The notes under the pieces are model-generated. The model was not told the DNA's origin and did not search any database. It saw only the letters and a list, made by a program, of their open reading frames with translations. The translations under genes were made by a program, and so were the position numbers. From Streptomyces niger (GTDB taxonomy: Bacteria > Actinomycetota > Actinomycetes > Streptomycetales > Streptomycetaceae), in NCBI RefSeq assembly GCF_000718305.1, contig NZ_JOFQ01000006.1, forward strand, positions 124,001-188,000: a stretch of 64,000 nt of DNA, given 5' to 3'. Positions 39,101-46,837 of the stretch are shown piece after piece (positions within the stretch are counted from its first letter, which is position 1; the number at the start of each line of letters is the position of its first letter).

Positions 39101-40322
39101 CGGCGGTCATCCGCTGGAACATCTCGACGGTGCCCCGGCCCACGCCGTCGGCACGCAGGGTGTCCGGCGCCAGGCCCCACAGCTCCTCGACGAAAGCCCG
39201 GTCCGCGTCGGCGAGCACGGACCGCTGGCCTGGCAGTCCGGGCCCCATGTAGCCCATCTCCCGGCCGCCCATGGCGTTGGGCTGGCCGGTGAGGGAGAAG
39301 GGCCCACTGCCCGGGCGGCAGATCTTGCCGGTCGCGAGGTGGAGGTTCACCAGTGCGTTGGTGTTCCAGGTGCCGTGCGTGGACTGGTTCAGGCCCATCG
39401 TCCAGCAGCTCATCCACTCCCCCGCCGCACCGATCCACCGCGCCGCCTGCCGGATGTCGTCCTCCGGGATGCCGGTGATCTCGGCGACGGTGGCGGGCGG
39501 GTAGTCGGCGAGGAAGGCGGGCATCTCCTCCCAGCCCTCGGTGTGCGCGGCGATGAATGCGGCGTCGGTGTCGCCGTTCGCGTGCAACAAGTGCAGCAGC
39601 CCGTTGAGCAGCGCGAGGTCCGTACCCGGCCTGATCTGCAGGAACAGGTCTGCCTTGGCAGCGGTGGCGGTGCGTCGCGGGTCGACGACGATGAGTTTCG
39701 CGCCCGCCGACTTCACCCGGTCCATCATCCGCAGGAAAAGGATGGGGTGGCAGTCGGCCATGTTGGAACCGATGACGAAGAAGACGTCGGCCCGGTCGAA
39801 GTCCTGGTAGGAACCGGGTGGCCCGTCGGCGCCCAGCGACAGCTTGTAGCCGGTACCGGCGCTGGCCATGCACAGTCGGGAGTTGGACTCGATCAGGTTG
39901 GTCCGGAGGAAGCCCTTGGCCAGCTTGTTGGCCAGGTACTGCGCCTCCAGGGTCAGCTGTCCGGAGACGTACAGGGCGACCGCGTCCGGGCCGTGCTCGT
40001 CGACGATCGCGCGCAGGCGGCGGGCGGTCTCGGCGACGGCGGCCGCCACGGGCGCGGGCTGCGGCTCCTCGCCGCGGTCCGGCCGGACGAGGGCAGTGGT
40101 CAGCCGCCCCGGAGCGGCGAGCATGTCCGCGGTGGTCGCGCCCTTGGTGCAGAGCCGGCCGAAGTTCGCCGGATGCTCCTTGTCCCCGGTCGCCTTCAGG
40201 ACCGTCCGCCGCCCGTCCGGTCCCCTGCCGACGTCGAGGACCAGGCCGCAGCCCACCCCGCAGTACGAGCAGACCGTCCGCACCTTCGTCGTGTCCTCAC
40301 TCCGCGTGCGCGGCGCGGCCAC
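36117..40322 (-). CDS. Assimilatory nitrate reductase fused to a sulfite-reductase-type flavoprotein
   Basis: 1401 residues. N-terminal molybdopterin oxidoreductase: [4Fe-4S] ligands C18, C21, C25 and C58, then the Mo-bisMGD domains ([18 protein letters not shown]-like [10 protein letters not shown]) to about 720. A linker rich in Ala/Gly/Ser follows; flavodoxin domain from about 865 ([33 protein letters not shown]), then an FAD/NADPH diaphorase ([42 protein letters not shown], terminal YVRDVY). This carries electrons from NADPH through FAD/FMN to the Mo site and reduces nitrate in one chain. No signal peptide: cytoplasmic, assimilatory. GTG 40322 with GGGAGG five bases upstream. No nitrite reductase is adjacent. 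Confidence 0.92.
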   Translation of the reverse strand: MAAPRTRSEDTTKVRTVCSYCGVGCGLVLDVGRGPDGRRTVLKATGDKEHPANFGRLCTKGATTADMLAAPGRLTTALVRPDRGEEPQPAPVAAAVAETARRLRAIVDEHGPDAVALYVSGQLTLEAQYLANKLAKGFLRTNLIESNSRLCMASAGTGYKLSLGADGPPGSYQDFDRADVFFVIGSNMADCHPILFLRMMDRVKSAGAKLIVVDPRRTATAAKADLFLQIRPGTDLALLNGLLHLLHANGDTDAAFIAAHTEGWEEMPAFLADYPPATVAEITGIPEDDIRQAARWIGAAGEWMSCWTMGLNQSTHGTWNTNALVNLHLATGKICRPGSGPFSLTGQPNAMGGREMGYMGPGLPGQRSVLADADRAFVEELWGLAPDTLRADGVGRGTVEMFQRMTAGDIKACWIICTNPVASVAHRKTVIEGLEAAEFVVTQDVFADTETNAYADVVLPGAMWTETEGVLINSERNLTLAQPAADPPGDAMADWWIIAAVARAMGYEKAFTYDSAEEIFEEIKRAWNPATGWDLRGVSYERLRTTPVQWPAATSEGPDRNPIRYVDEDGSPTFPTESGRAVFHARPHLPAAEMPDDDYPYVLNTGRLPHQWHTLTKTGKVAKLNKLDPGPFVEVHPQDAARLGLAEGDSVEVASRRGRAVLPAVVTDRVRPGCCFAPFHWNDLFGEYLSVNAVTSDAVDPLSFQPEFKVCAVSLTKVATPVTVRAPALAGAGTAGGAAGSAGTAGAVTGRAGHGDGESAPSSALFGLDTAPPPVLAEAERRYLTGFLAGIPSGAAGVPVLPPDAPFSPEHYLWVNGVLAGMYSRAEAPPATAYGTDGSAPPSAPSADTPRRQVLILWASQTGNAEEFATATAERLTTAGHSASLLPMAEADPTALPSDTDLLLITSTFGDGDAPDNGAEFWEALASPEAPRLTGRRYAVLAFGDSSYDDFCGHGRRLDGRMAELDAVRLAPRTDCEPDYESEAAAWLDEVLTALRSTRRPPSASASAEPAAVDPASAEPAASRPSRRPTPVAARLTGNRLLSLPGAGKEVRRFTFDTRDSDTPLVYEAGDALAVHPRNRPEVVTEWLAVTGLDAEAAVEVKNVGDDVPFAEALLRHVDITRITPGLLRFVADRARDPRELRKLLRPDNKGELAKWCWGRQAVDVVAEFGVRAGAQEWADVLGRLQPRLYSISSSPLTAPHLVSLTVSVVRYENLSGRPRYGVCSPFLADADPDTPVPIRVQRAPHFRPPTDPATPAVMVGPGTGIAPFMGFLEERQARGHRAPNWLFFGEQHRATDFYYEEELATFLAEGTLTRLDTAFSRDQRAKVYVQDRMREHGALLWSWLRDGAHFYVCGDASRMAKDVDQALREIAVVHGGLEEGEAAAYVKQLAADKRYVRDVY

Positions 40323-40521
40323 GGGCGCCTCCCTTGCTGTGCTCGATCCGGTGTCACTCCTGGTGACCGTACGAACCGCGCATTACGTGGGTGTCTCCGC
40401 ACCGGATCACCGGGCGTTAAGCCCACCGCACAGGTGTCGGCGGACGAGTGTGAGCATCGGGCCCCGATCACGGGAAAAGGGGCCCGAGTGCCGTTCCTCG
40501 TCGAATTCTGGTCGAGTCCTG

Positions 40522-40761
40522 TCAAGTCCCTGTCGAGGTCTGGTCAAGCCGAAGCCGATCCGGACCGCGGGGCACGCCACACGCAGCCCGGGCCCCTGGG
40601 ACCCGGGCCGACGGGAACGGCAGCGGGGCAGCGGCGGCGACGGCCGTCAGCAGCGCCTCGGCATCTCCGACCGCGGCCGTCACCTCGTGCGCCTCGTCGG
40701 CCAGCAACCGGGCCAGGCCCTCACGCAGCAACGCCGAGTCCTCGGCGACCACCACCCGCAC
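40522..40761 (-). pseudogene. Truncated NarL/LuxR-type response regulator
   Basis: GTG 40761, with GGAG six bases upstream, opens VRVVVAEDSALLREGLARLL followed by ADEAHEVTAAVGDAEALLTA, an ideal receiver-domain N-terminus including the acidic ED pair. Homology then ends abruptly after about 48 residues in a Pro/Arg-rich tail; the phosphoacceptor Asp, the rest of the receiver and the LuxR DNA-binding domain are missing. A deletion has removed most of the gene. No partner kinase remains beside it; the intact two-component pair at 41530-43421 belongs to the same family. Confidence 0.65.
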
Positions 40762-40998
40762 GGCAGCTCCGCGGTGATCACGGTCGGTCCCCGGCCGGGC
40801 TGTGCACGGAGTGGCCCTTGCGGCCCTGGTACTGCTGGCGCTGCGGGTGTCCCGGCGCGGGCGCGGGCTGCGCGGACAGTACGGGCACGGGCGGCGTGGC
40901 CGCGGGCGGCGGCGCCGGACGCCGTGACACGGCGGCAGTGGGCGGCACGGGTGGGTGCCGCGTGCATCGGAAATCGAACACATGGTCTAATTCGAGCC
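40762..40998. other. Divergent promoter region with SOS-box-like site
   Basis: 237 bases between the truncated regulator and the small-gene pair. Holds the site at 40975-40990; nothing else recognised. Confidence 0.5.
40975..40990 (+). promoter_or_regulatory. SOS-box-like site (LexA-type operator)
   Basis: TCGAAC-ACAT-GGTCTA matches the actinobacterial LexA consensus TCGAAC-N4-GTTCGA at 10 of 12 defined positions, left half perfect. It ends eight bases before the start of an operon whose second gene encodes a LexA-type DNA-binding domain. Confidence 0.45.
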
Positions 40999-41253
40999 AT
41001 GGCGCGAACCACCCCTTTCCCCCAGGACCTGATCGACGCGCAGCGCGACTGGAACCACACGTACGCCGCCCTGGCCGCCCGGCCGGCGCATACGGCGGCG
41101 CTGCGCCGTCGCCTGCAGCTGCTCTCCGCCCGTATCGCGGCTCATCCGTTCTGGACGGCGACCGAGCGGCGCTCGGCGGCCACCCGCGCTGAGCTGCGCA
41201 GACAGGCTCGCGCCCGTGAGGAGCGGGAGGCGGAGTCGTGCGGGAGGAGCTGA
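40999..41253 (+). CDS. Small helical hypothetical protein
   Basis: 84 residues, Ala/Arg-rich and probably all helical (DLIDAQRDWNHTYAALAARP, ALRRRLQLLSARIAAHPFW). No catalytic motif. Good codon bias, and its end overlaps the following LexA-like gene by 16 bases, so the two are a translational unit. Start ATG 40999. No clear Shine-Dalgarno; a short leader is likely. Function unknown; co-expression with the DNA-binding protein and the SOS-like box suggest a role under DNA stress, as inference only. Confidence 0.7.
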   Translation: MARTTPFPQDLIDAQRDWNHTYAALAARPAHTAALRRRLQLLSARIAAHPFWTATERRSAATRAELRRQARAREEREAESCGRS

Positions 41254-41450
41254 GCGAGCGGCAGGAGCGCATGCTGGCCTGCATCCGGGAGTGGATCGCC
41301 GAGCACGGTGAGGCTCCGACCGTGCGGGAGATCGGCCGGCGGGTGGGGCTGTCGAGCCCGTCGTCGGCCTTGTACCAGCTGCGGCAGCTGGCGGACCGCG
41401 GCCTGATCACGCGTACCGACGCGCGCACGCGCGCGTATCGGCTGCGCTGA
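41238..41450 (+). CDS. Stand-alone LexA-type winged helix protein
   Basis: 70 residues that match only the N-terminal DNA-binding domain of LexA: LSERQERMLACIREWIAEHG, APTVREIGRRVGLSSPSSAL (recognition helix region) and LADRGLITRTDARTRAYRL. The autocleavage S24 peptidase domain of LexA is missing, so it cannot be inactivated by RecA-stimulated cleavage. It might compete with LexA at SOS boxes or act on its own sites. GTG 41238 with [14 protein letters not shown] purines upstream, inside the end of the previous gene. Confidence 0.82.
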   Translation: MREELSERQERMLACIREWIAEHGEAPTVREIGRRVGLSSPSSALYQLRQLADRGLITRTDARTRAYRLR

Positions 41451-41529
41451 TCCGGCGGTCTCCGGGCGGGTGGCCGCACGCGCCCCCGCCCGTACCGCGG
41501 TGATCAGGGCTTGTTCGGGTAAGCGGTGG

Positions 41530-42177
41530 TCAGGGCTTGTTCAAGTACGCGAGGACGGCGCGGACGCGACGGTTGCCGTTGTCGTCGTCGGTGATGCCGA
41601 GCTTGCCGAACATGGAGGTCGTGTACTTGCCGACGGCGCTCTCACTGAGGAAGAGGCGGCGGCCGATCGCCTGGTTGGACAGACCCTCGGCCATGAGGCC
41701 GAGCACGGCGTGCTCGCGTTCGGTGAGCTGCTCCAGTCCCCGTTGCGGGGAGCTGGTGGACAGCAGTTTCGCGATCACGGCCGGGTCCATGGCGGTGCCG
41801 CCGCCCGCAACGCGCTCCAGGGCGCCGATGAACTGGTCGGCATCGAACACGCTCTCCTTGAGGAGGTAGCCGACGCCACCGGAGCCGTCGGCCAGCAGTT
41901 CCCGCGCGTACAGCTGCTCCACGTGCTGGGAGAGGATGAGGACCGGCAGTGCGGGTATCTCGCTGCGGGCGGCGAGCGCCGCCTTCAGGCCCTCGTCCGA
42001 CTGGGTCGGCGGCATCCGGACGTCGATCACGGAGACATCCGGGCGCCACGTCCGCAGCGCGTCGAGCGTCTCGGGTCCGGTGGCGGCCGTGGCCACCACT
42101 TCGTGTCCGTAGGCCTCGATCAGGCGGACCATCCCGTCGCGCAGGAGGTAGAGGTCTTCGGCTACAACGATTCGCAT
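41530..42177 (-). CDS. NarL/LuxR family response regulator
   Basis: 215 residues. Receiver: acidic pair AED, phosphoacceptor D52 in VSVIDVRMPPT, switch Ser and Lys in LPVLILSQHV and GYLLKESVFD. C-terminal LuxR helix-turn-helix: LTEREHAVLGLMAEGLSNQAIGRRL, then SESAVGKYTTSMFGKLGI. Start ATG 42177 overlaps the end of the kinase gene by 16 bases, so kinase and regulator are co-translated. A 20-bp duplication of its stop-codon region (GATCAGGGCTTGTTC-like) lies just downstream at about 41500-41520. It is a transcription factor acting on unknown targets, perhaps the divergent membrane protein gene. Confidence 0.93.
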   Translation of the reverse strand: MRIVVAEDLYLLRDGMVRLIEAYGHEVVATAATGPETLDALRTWRPDVSVIDVRMPPTQSDEGLKAALAARSEIPALPVLILSQHVEQLYARELLADGSGGVGYLLKESVFDADQFIGALERVAGGGTAMDPAVIAKLLSTSSPQRGLEQLTEREHAVLGLMAEGLSNQAIGRRLFLSESAVGKYTTSMFGKLGITDDDNGNRRVRAVLAYLNKP

Positions 42178-43421
42178 GGCACCGTCATCCTGACACGGGT
42201 CGGGCCGCCCGAGGGGCTGGTGATCTCCACTGCTCCGTCGAAGACCGCGAGGCGGCGACGCAGCCCGTCGAGTCCGCCGCCATCCCGGGCATCGGCCCCG
42301 CCCCGACCGTCGTCCTCGACCTCGACGCGGAGGCCGGCGTCGTCCTGCGTGAGGGAGACGCGGGCCCGGGTGGCCCGGGCATGCCTGACCGCGTTGGTGA
42401 GCAGCTCGGTGATGCCGAAGTAGACGGCGGTCTCGACCGGCGCCTCCACGTGGAGTGGGGTTTCGGCGCTGACGGTGACTTCGAGCGGGACGTCCAGGGC
42501 GAGGGCGCGGACGGCGTCGACGAGCCCGCGCTCGTTCAGCACCGGCGGGCTGATGCCCCGGATCAGTTCGCGGAGTTCGGTCAGTGAGGCGGTGGCGCCG
42601 GCCCGGGCGTCCCGCATCAGCGCGCGGGCCTGGTCGGGGTCGGTCTCCATCAGCTTCTCGGCGGTGGCGAGGGACAATCCGAGCGCCACGAGGCGGGCCT
42701 GCGCCCCGTCGTGCAGGTCGCGTTCGATCCGGCGGATCTCGGCGGCCTGCGCGACCGTCGTGTCCGCCCGCTGGGTGGACAGTTCGTCCACCCGGTCCGC
42801 CAGTGCCATCGCGGGTGACGGCCGCAGGAAACGGACGGCCACCGCCCGGGTGGGCCGCCAGGCGTACGGGGCGGTGCCGACGGCCACCGCCAGGCCGAGC
42901 ACCCCGACGACGCGGGCGACCGGCTCCGACTGGCTCAGCCCGAGGACCGCCACGGCCACGCCGGCCGGCGGAAGGCACGCGACCGCACCCGCCGTGAACG
43001 GCACGACCGCGGTGAACCGCAGGTCACGCCAGTTGGCGGGGTCACGCCAGCGGACCCGCCACTTCTGGTCCAGGAGGGCGTCGCGGCGTGTGCGCTCGTA
43101 GGAGAAGCCGTTCCACCAGTACCCGGTGGACATTCGCGTCACCGGCCCGGCCTCCCGGTATCCGGCCGGGATGACGGTGGCCGTCCACCTCGCCACGAGA
43201 GAGCGGACCAGCCTGCAGACCGGCCGGGACAGGAGCAGCGTGCCCACGCAGACCAGCACGAACGGCCCCACCCATGACCACGGGTTGCCCGCACCCCACC
43301 AGATGCCCCAGGCCACGGCGACGGCCCACACGGCCGGGACCAGCATGCTGACGACCGTCACGGCACACGCCCGTACGAACCCCACGCCGGCGCGTGCCAC
43401 CCACGAACCCAGCTGTCCCAT
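42162..43421 (-). CDS. Sensor histidine kinase (HisKA_3 type)
   Basis: 419 residues. The N-terminal half has two pairs of membrane spans (helices near 15-65 and 135-190) separated by a cytoplasmic loop with WWNGFSYERTRRDALLDQKW. Then the dimerisation/phosphoacceptor block AEIRRIERDLHDGAQARLVA with the His in LHDG, and the ATPase domain: ITELLTNAVRHA (N box), VEDDGRGGADARDGGGLDGLRRRL (G boxes). This layout is common in Streptomyces kinases paired with NarL-type regulators. The external signal is unknown. GTG/ATG region at 43421; divergent from the four-helix membrane protein gene. Confidence 0.92.
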   Translation of the reverse strand: MGQLGSWVARAGVGFVRACAVTVVSMLVPAVWAVAVAWGIWWGAGNPWSWVGPFVLVCVGTLLLSRPVCRLVRSLVARWTATVIPAGYREAGPVTRMSTGYWWNGFSYERTRRDALLDQKWRVRWRDPANWRDLRFTAVVPFTAGAVACLPPAGVAVAVLGLSQSEPVARVVGVLGLAVAVGTAPYAWRPTRAVAVRFLRPSPAMALADRVDELSTQRADTTVAQAAEIRRIERDLHDGAQARLVALGLSLATAEKLMETDPDQARALMRDARAGATASLTELRELIRGISPPVLNERGLVDAVRALALDVPLEVTVSAETPLHVEAPVETAVYFGITELLTNAVRHARATRARVSLTQDDAGLRVEVEDDGRGGADARDGGGLDGLRRRLAVFDGAVEITSPSGGPTRVRMTVPCESL

Positions 43422-43578
43422 GTCTCTTCCTCTTCCTCCGCTTGCCGTTCGGTGTCCCCACTCTGCACCGTGCGGAGCCCGTTACTGCCCTGGTCAGCCC
43501 AGGAGTGGGGCTGGCCCCACCCACCAGTGCGCCCAGACCGATACCGCGCCGATCCTGCGCTCCCTAGCTTCAGTGAGC

Positions 43579-44064
43579 ATGGACAACAACACACACGCCA
43601 CAGCCGACTCCGACCGCCTCGCCCCCTCCGAGCCCCTCGGCCACCTCGACCACACCCCGTATGCCGAACAGGCCCTCGGAAGGGCGAAGGCCCTGGTCGC
43701 CGCCTACGGCGCGCTCAGCATCGCCGTCCTCGCCACGGTCGTCGTCCTCGCACTGACCGAACGACCGGTGACCTCGTTCATGTGGGGCCGGTCGTTGGGC
43801 GTGCTGGCGAGCGCCGCCGTCACGTACTGGCTGACCGTCCTCGCCGGGCGCGGAGCACGCTGGGCATACCTGCGCGTACGCATCATCTCGATCGTCATGC
43901 CGCCCGTGATCATCGCCATCGACGTGCTCCCCGGCACCCTGCCGACGTGGTTCGTGCTGCTGCAGTCCGCCTGCGCCCTCGCCGTCGCCGCAGCCGCCTT
44001 CCCCCTCAACGCAGCCCGACTGCGGGCCGCCTTCCCGAAGTCACCCCGAGCGGGCAGGCGTTGA
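43579..44064 (+). CDS. Small integral membrane protein
   Basis: 161 residues with four predicted membrane helices (ALVAAYGALSIAVLATVVVL, SLGVLASAAVTYWLTVLAG, ISIVMPPVIIAIDVLP, WFVLLQSACALAVAAAAF) and cytoplasmic basic ends. No catalytic motif. ATG 43579 follows TAGCTT (43565-43570) by eight bases and lacks a good ribosome binding site, so the message is probably leaderless or nearly so. It is divergent from the two-component system and may be its target; that is inference from position. Confidence 0.8.
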   Translation: MDNNTHATADSDRLAPSEPLGHLDHTPYAEQALGRAKALVAAYGALSIAVLATVVVLALTERPVTSFMWGRSLGVLASAAVTYWLTVLAGRGARWAYLRVRIISIVMPPVIIAIDVLPGTLPTWFVLLQSACALAVAAAAFPLNAARLRAAFPKSPRAGRR

Positions 44065-44105
44065 GCACGTAACCCGGCGATCTCAGTGGGACGCGACGCT
44101 CAGCG

Positions 44106-44567
44106 TCACTCCTCCAGGGCGGCCGCGATGTGGTCGAGGTCGGTGAGCAGCGCGGCCATCCGCTTCGGCGGGATCGCCTCGACCATGCGTTGTTCGACGG
44201 CGTAGACGGCGGTCTGGACCGCGGCCAGGCGCGCGTGCCCGTCCTCCGTGAGGCGGGCGGGCCGGGCGCGGCCGTGGTCGGCGGTGTCGGGGCGGGCGAT
44301 CAGCCCCGCTTCCTGCAGGCCCCGCAGGACGACGTTTCCCGACTGCCGGGTGACGAAGGTCGCGCGGGCGAGGTCGGCGTTGGACATACCGGGGTGCAGC
44401 GCCAGGAGTTCGAGGGTGGCGTACTGCGGAACGGTCAGCCCGTGCTCACGCAAGACCTTGTCCATGGCCCCGCGCAGGGCGGCCTGGGCGCGCTTCAGCA
44501 GGTATCCCACGTGCTGAGTGACGTCCTCCGGGTGATCGTGCGGCTCGGGCGGCTTACTCTCTGTCAT
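44106..44567 (-). CDS. MarR family repressor
   Basis: 153 residues. Winged helix core: LTVPQYATLELLALHPGMSNADLARATFVTRQSGNVVLRGLQEAGLI, wing with DHGRARPARLTEDG. Flanking helices form the dimer interface. It regulates the divergent VOC gene and itself through two identical palindromes; the first one covers its own start codon. Start ATG 44567. The ligand is unknown; MarR/VOC pairs often answer to phenolic or oxidising compounds. Confidence 0.9.
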   Translation of the reverse strand: MTESKPPEPHDHPEDVTQHVGYLLKRAQAALRGAMDKVLREHGLTVPQYATLELLALHPGMSNADLARATFVTRQSGNVVLRGLQEAGLIARPDTADHGRARPARLTEDGHARLAAVQTAVYAVEQRMVEAIPPKRMAALLTDLDHIAAALEE

Positions 44568-44583
44568 GTCAGCATTTTGACAT
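44566..44583. promoter_or_regulatory. MarR operator 1
   Basis: ATGTCA-GCATTT-TGACAT, perfect 6-bp arms. It overlaps the marR start codon, as for direct autorepression. Confidence 0.78.
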
Positions 44584-44610
44584 AGCCAGCGCGGCGATCT
44601 AGCCTCAGGC

Positions 44611-44628
44611 ATGTCAAAGTCCTGACAT
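44611..44628. promoter_or_regulatory. MarR operator 2
   Basis: ATGTCA-AAGTCC-TGACAT, same arms and spacing as operator 1 but a different centre. It lies 30 bases before the VOC gene start, over the likely promoter. Centres of the two sites are 45 bases apart. Confidence 0.78.
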
Positions 44629-44657
44629 AAAAATGCCGCACCGAGGAGAGAGAACCC

Positions 44658-45029
44658 ATGACTGTCACCATCGACGGCCCTGACTTCGTCGCCATCCAGG
44701 TTCGCGACCTGGCAGCGGCGGCGGACTTCTGCGAACGGCATCTGGGGCTGCGCCGAGCCGCGGTCTCGCCGCCGCACGCCGTCGTCTTCGACACCGAGCC
44801 GGTCCCGTTCGCCGTGCGCGAGCCGCTTCCGGGCGTGGACCTCGCCGAGACCGCACGGCCCGGCCTCGGCACGGTGCTCTGGTTCCGGACTTCGGATGCC
44901 CAACAGCTCCACGACCGGCTCGTCGCCGCCGGGATCAAGATCCTGGAGCCCCTCGCCGACAGCCCCTTCGGGCCGAAGTTCTCCTTCGAAGGCCCCGAGG
45001 GCTACGCCCTCACCGCACACGGCGGCTGA
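44658..45029 (+). CDS. VOC family protein (glyoxalase/dioxygenase fold)
   Basis: 123 residues forming two beta-alpha-beta-beta-beta units. Typical phrases: VAIQVRDLAAAADFCERHLGL at the N-terminus and ILEPLADSPFGPKFSFEGPEGYALTAH at the end, with possible metal ligands. Function within the superfamily (isomerase, dioxygenase or resistance protein) cannot be decided. ATG 44658 with GAGGAGAGAG upstream. It is divergent from, and surely controlled by, the MarR repressor through the sites at 44566 and 44611. Confidence 0.88.
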   Translation: MTVTIDGPDFVAIQVRDLAAAADFCERHLGLRRAAVSPPHAVVFDTEPVPFAVREPLPGVDLAETARPGLGTVLWFRTSDAQQLHDRLVAAGIKILEPLADSPFGPKFSFEGPEGYALTAHGG

Positions 45030-45059
45030 CCGAGGTGTCGACGAGGCCCCGGTCAGCGC

Positions 45060-45656
45060 TCAGACCGACTCGCCGGGCCTCAGATACCGGTAGTCGGTGT
45101 CGGTCTCCTCGGCGAGCCAACCGTTGACGCTGCCGAGGCCGCGGTCGTTGAGCTGCGCGTCGTGTATGGCGAACGCCCGCCGCGGGGCGATCGCCTTGAC
45201 GAAGTCGATCGCCTCCGCCATCTTCATCCACGAGCCGTGGACCGGGACCAGGAGGGTGTCGATCGGCTGGTCGGGCACGTGCAGCGCGTCACCGGGGTGG
45301 TAGAGCGCCTCGTCGATGACGTACCCGAGATTGGCGCAGGCAGGCTGACCGCCGTAAATGGGCGCATGCCGGCCGCCCACCGCCCGCACGCGGAAGCCCG
45401 CGGCCAGGAACTCCGCGCCGGACGACACCGGGACCACCTCCAGCCCCGGTACGTCCGACTCGGCCGGGGCATGGACCGGGACGCCGAGCCCGGCCAGGCG
45501 TAGGACATCGACGTGATCGGCGTGCTCATGCGTCACCAGCACGGCGTCCGCGCCCGTGAGTGCCGCCGGCTCGCTCCACGTCCCGGGGTCGATGACCAGC
45601 ACCCGACCCGCATGCTCCAGCCTTACGCAGGCGTGGGTGTATTTGGTTATCCGCAT
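45060..45656 (-). CDS. MBL-fold metal-dependent hydrolase (UlaG-like)
   Basis: 198 residues. Metal motif H43-E-H45-A-D47-H48 in VLVTHEHADHVDVLRL, preceded by the strand pair ITKYTHACVRLEHAGRVLVIDPG. Later ligands lie in YHPGDALHVP and AFAIHDAQLNDRG. Relatives include UlaG and other small beta-lactamase-fold hydrolases whose substrates are mostly unknown. Start ATG 45656. It is convergent with the VOC gene (30 bases) and followed upstream by a repeat-containing spacer. Confidence 0.88.
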   Translation of the reverse strand: MRITKYTHACVRLEHAGRVLVIDPGTWSEPAALTGADAVLVTHEHADHVDVLRLAGLGVPVHAPAESDVPGLEVVPVSSGAEFLAAGFRVRAVGGRHAPIYGGQPACANLGYVIDEALYHPGDALHVPDQPIDTLLVPVHGSWMKMAEAIDFVKAIAPRRAFAIHDAQLNDRGLGSVNGWLAEETDTDYRYLRPGESV

Positions 45657-45747
45657 GGCATCCGAACGTACTGTGCCGCGTCCGGCGGCGAGTGACGTTC
45701 CGATGCCTTGCCCGCGGTGCAGTGGAAGAGCAACGGGGAATGCCTAC

Positions 45748-45790
45748 CGATGCCTTCCGCTGCCTTGCGATGTCTTCCGCTGCCTTGCGA
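45748..45790. repeat. Two 20-bp tandem repeats
   Basis: CGATGCCTTCCGCTGCCTTG (45748-45767) is followed by a copy with one change (45768-45787) and the start of a third. Confidence 0.8.
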
Positions 45791-45819
45791 CCCACCATCA
45801 GGCAGAGCATTCGGAGCGT

Positions 45820-46161
45820 TCAGAGCGGCGCGCCGCCGAACCCGAGCTCGTTGCCGTCCGGATCCTGGTACGTGACCTTGCGGACGCCGTTGGAGTAGGT
45901 CTCGCGGTCCCTGGGGTTCAGCCCCCGACCGGCGATGCCGGCGACGCGCGCGTCGAGGTCGTCGACGAAGACGGTGTGGAAGGCGTGGCCCGCATGGCCG
46001 GGCCGGTGCTCTACGTACACGTACCGGTGTTCCGCCAGCTCCCACACGGCCTCGGTGTCGTTCGGAATGAACGCCGGTGGGGCGCCGAGCAGTTGCTCGT
46101 ACCAGGTCAGCGCCCTTGCGTAGTCACTCACGGGGATGCCTGCGAAGAGATCGACGGCCAT
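45820..46161 (-). CDS. VOC family protein, glyoxalase-like
   Basis: 113 residues, two VOC half-domains: DLFAGIPVSDYARALTWYEQLLG and, after EHRPGHAGHAFHTVFVDDL, the closing KVTYQDPDGNELGFGG with a metal-ligand Glu. No adjacent gene suggests a substrate. Start ATG 46161. It is divergent from the metE leader. Confidence 0.88.
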   Translation of the reverse strand: MAVDLFAGIPVSDYARALTWYEQLLGAPPAFIPNDTEAVWELAEHRYVYVEHRPGHAGHAFHTVFVDDLDARVAGIAGRGLNPRDRETYSNGVRKVTYQDPDGNELGFGGAPL

Positions 46162-46317
46162 GACGCCATGTTAGGTCGGGTTCGCGTCAATTCGGGTGCC
46201 TGACATGGCGCGAGGACGTGATGTGACGCAAGACGTAATGTGTCGTACTGAGTGATTGACCATTACCGCGGCGCCGTCGACGAACAGCGCGGCCTCGTCG
46301 CCCGGCGTATTCACCGC

Positions 46318-46390
46318 GTGTCATCCAGTGCCTTTGCCTCGTGTCATCCAGCGCCTTTGCCGTGTGCCATCCACTGCCTTTGCCGTGTGT
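46318..46390. repeat. Three 21-23 bp tandem repeats
   Basis: Units around GTGTCATCCAGTGCCTTTGC start at 46318, 46341 and about 46362. They share the TGCCTT core with the repeat at 45748 in the neighbouring spacer. Confidence 0.75.
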
Positions 46391-46439
46391 CTCAGCTCAC
46401 CATCCGAATGACGGACGTGATCCGCCGGCGAGCGGGGAC

Positions 46440-46660
46440 GCCCCGTAGGGTGTCCGGTGCAGCTGGTTCGCCCCGTCCGCCAGGCGGGATGCGTCGTAAG
46501 AGGGAACCCGGTGGGAATCCGGGACTGCCCCGCAGCGGTGAGTGGGAACGACCGCCGTCATACGCACTGGGCCCGGGAGGGCGTGGGAAGCGACGGCCAG
46601 TAGGTGTCCGCCGGAGACGATCCGGCAGGCGTGCCCATGAGTCCGAAGACCTGCCAACTG
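46440..46660 (+). ncRNA. Cobalamin riboswitch controlling metE
   Basis: The conserved elements of the cobalamin aptamer are present in order: AAGAGGGAACCCGGTG with GGAATCCGGGACTGCCCCGC (about 46498-46533), the following GGTGAGTGGGAACGA, the B12-box region GGAAGCGACGGCCAGTAGGT (about 46588-46609), and the closing GAGTCCGAAGACCTGCC (46639-46655). About 180 bases then lead to the metE start at 46838, enough for an expression platform. With B12 bound it should switch metE off, since B12-dependent MetH can then make methionine. Boundaries are approximate. Confidence 0.93.
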
Positions 46661-46837
46661 CCCGCGTACGGACGATTCGTGCGCGGACATCCCGGTGACC
46701 TCGAGGGCGGGTCGGCGAACACATACCAGGCGGAAGGCCGCGCTGTGCCGCGCGAGGCCGTACCGCCGGGTCGTCACCCTTCGCGCTCTCCTCCCGTCGC
46801 CGGGATCTCAGGGATTCATCTCGCGAAGGAGATCTCC

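Noticed and set aside
37461..41192. A 1243-codon open frame on the plus strand
   Set aside because: Antisense of the nitrate reductase fusion, same reason; the real gene on the minus strand has clear motifs throughout.
41500..41546. Insertion-sequence footprint at the response regulator stop
   Set aside because: Only a short direct duplication of the stop region is seen, with no transposase remnant or inverted ends.
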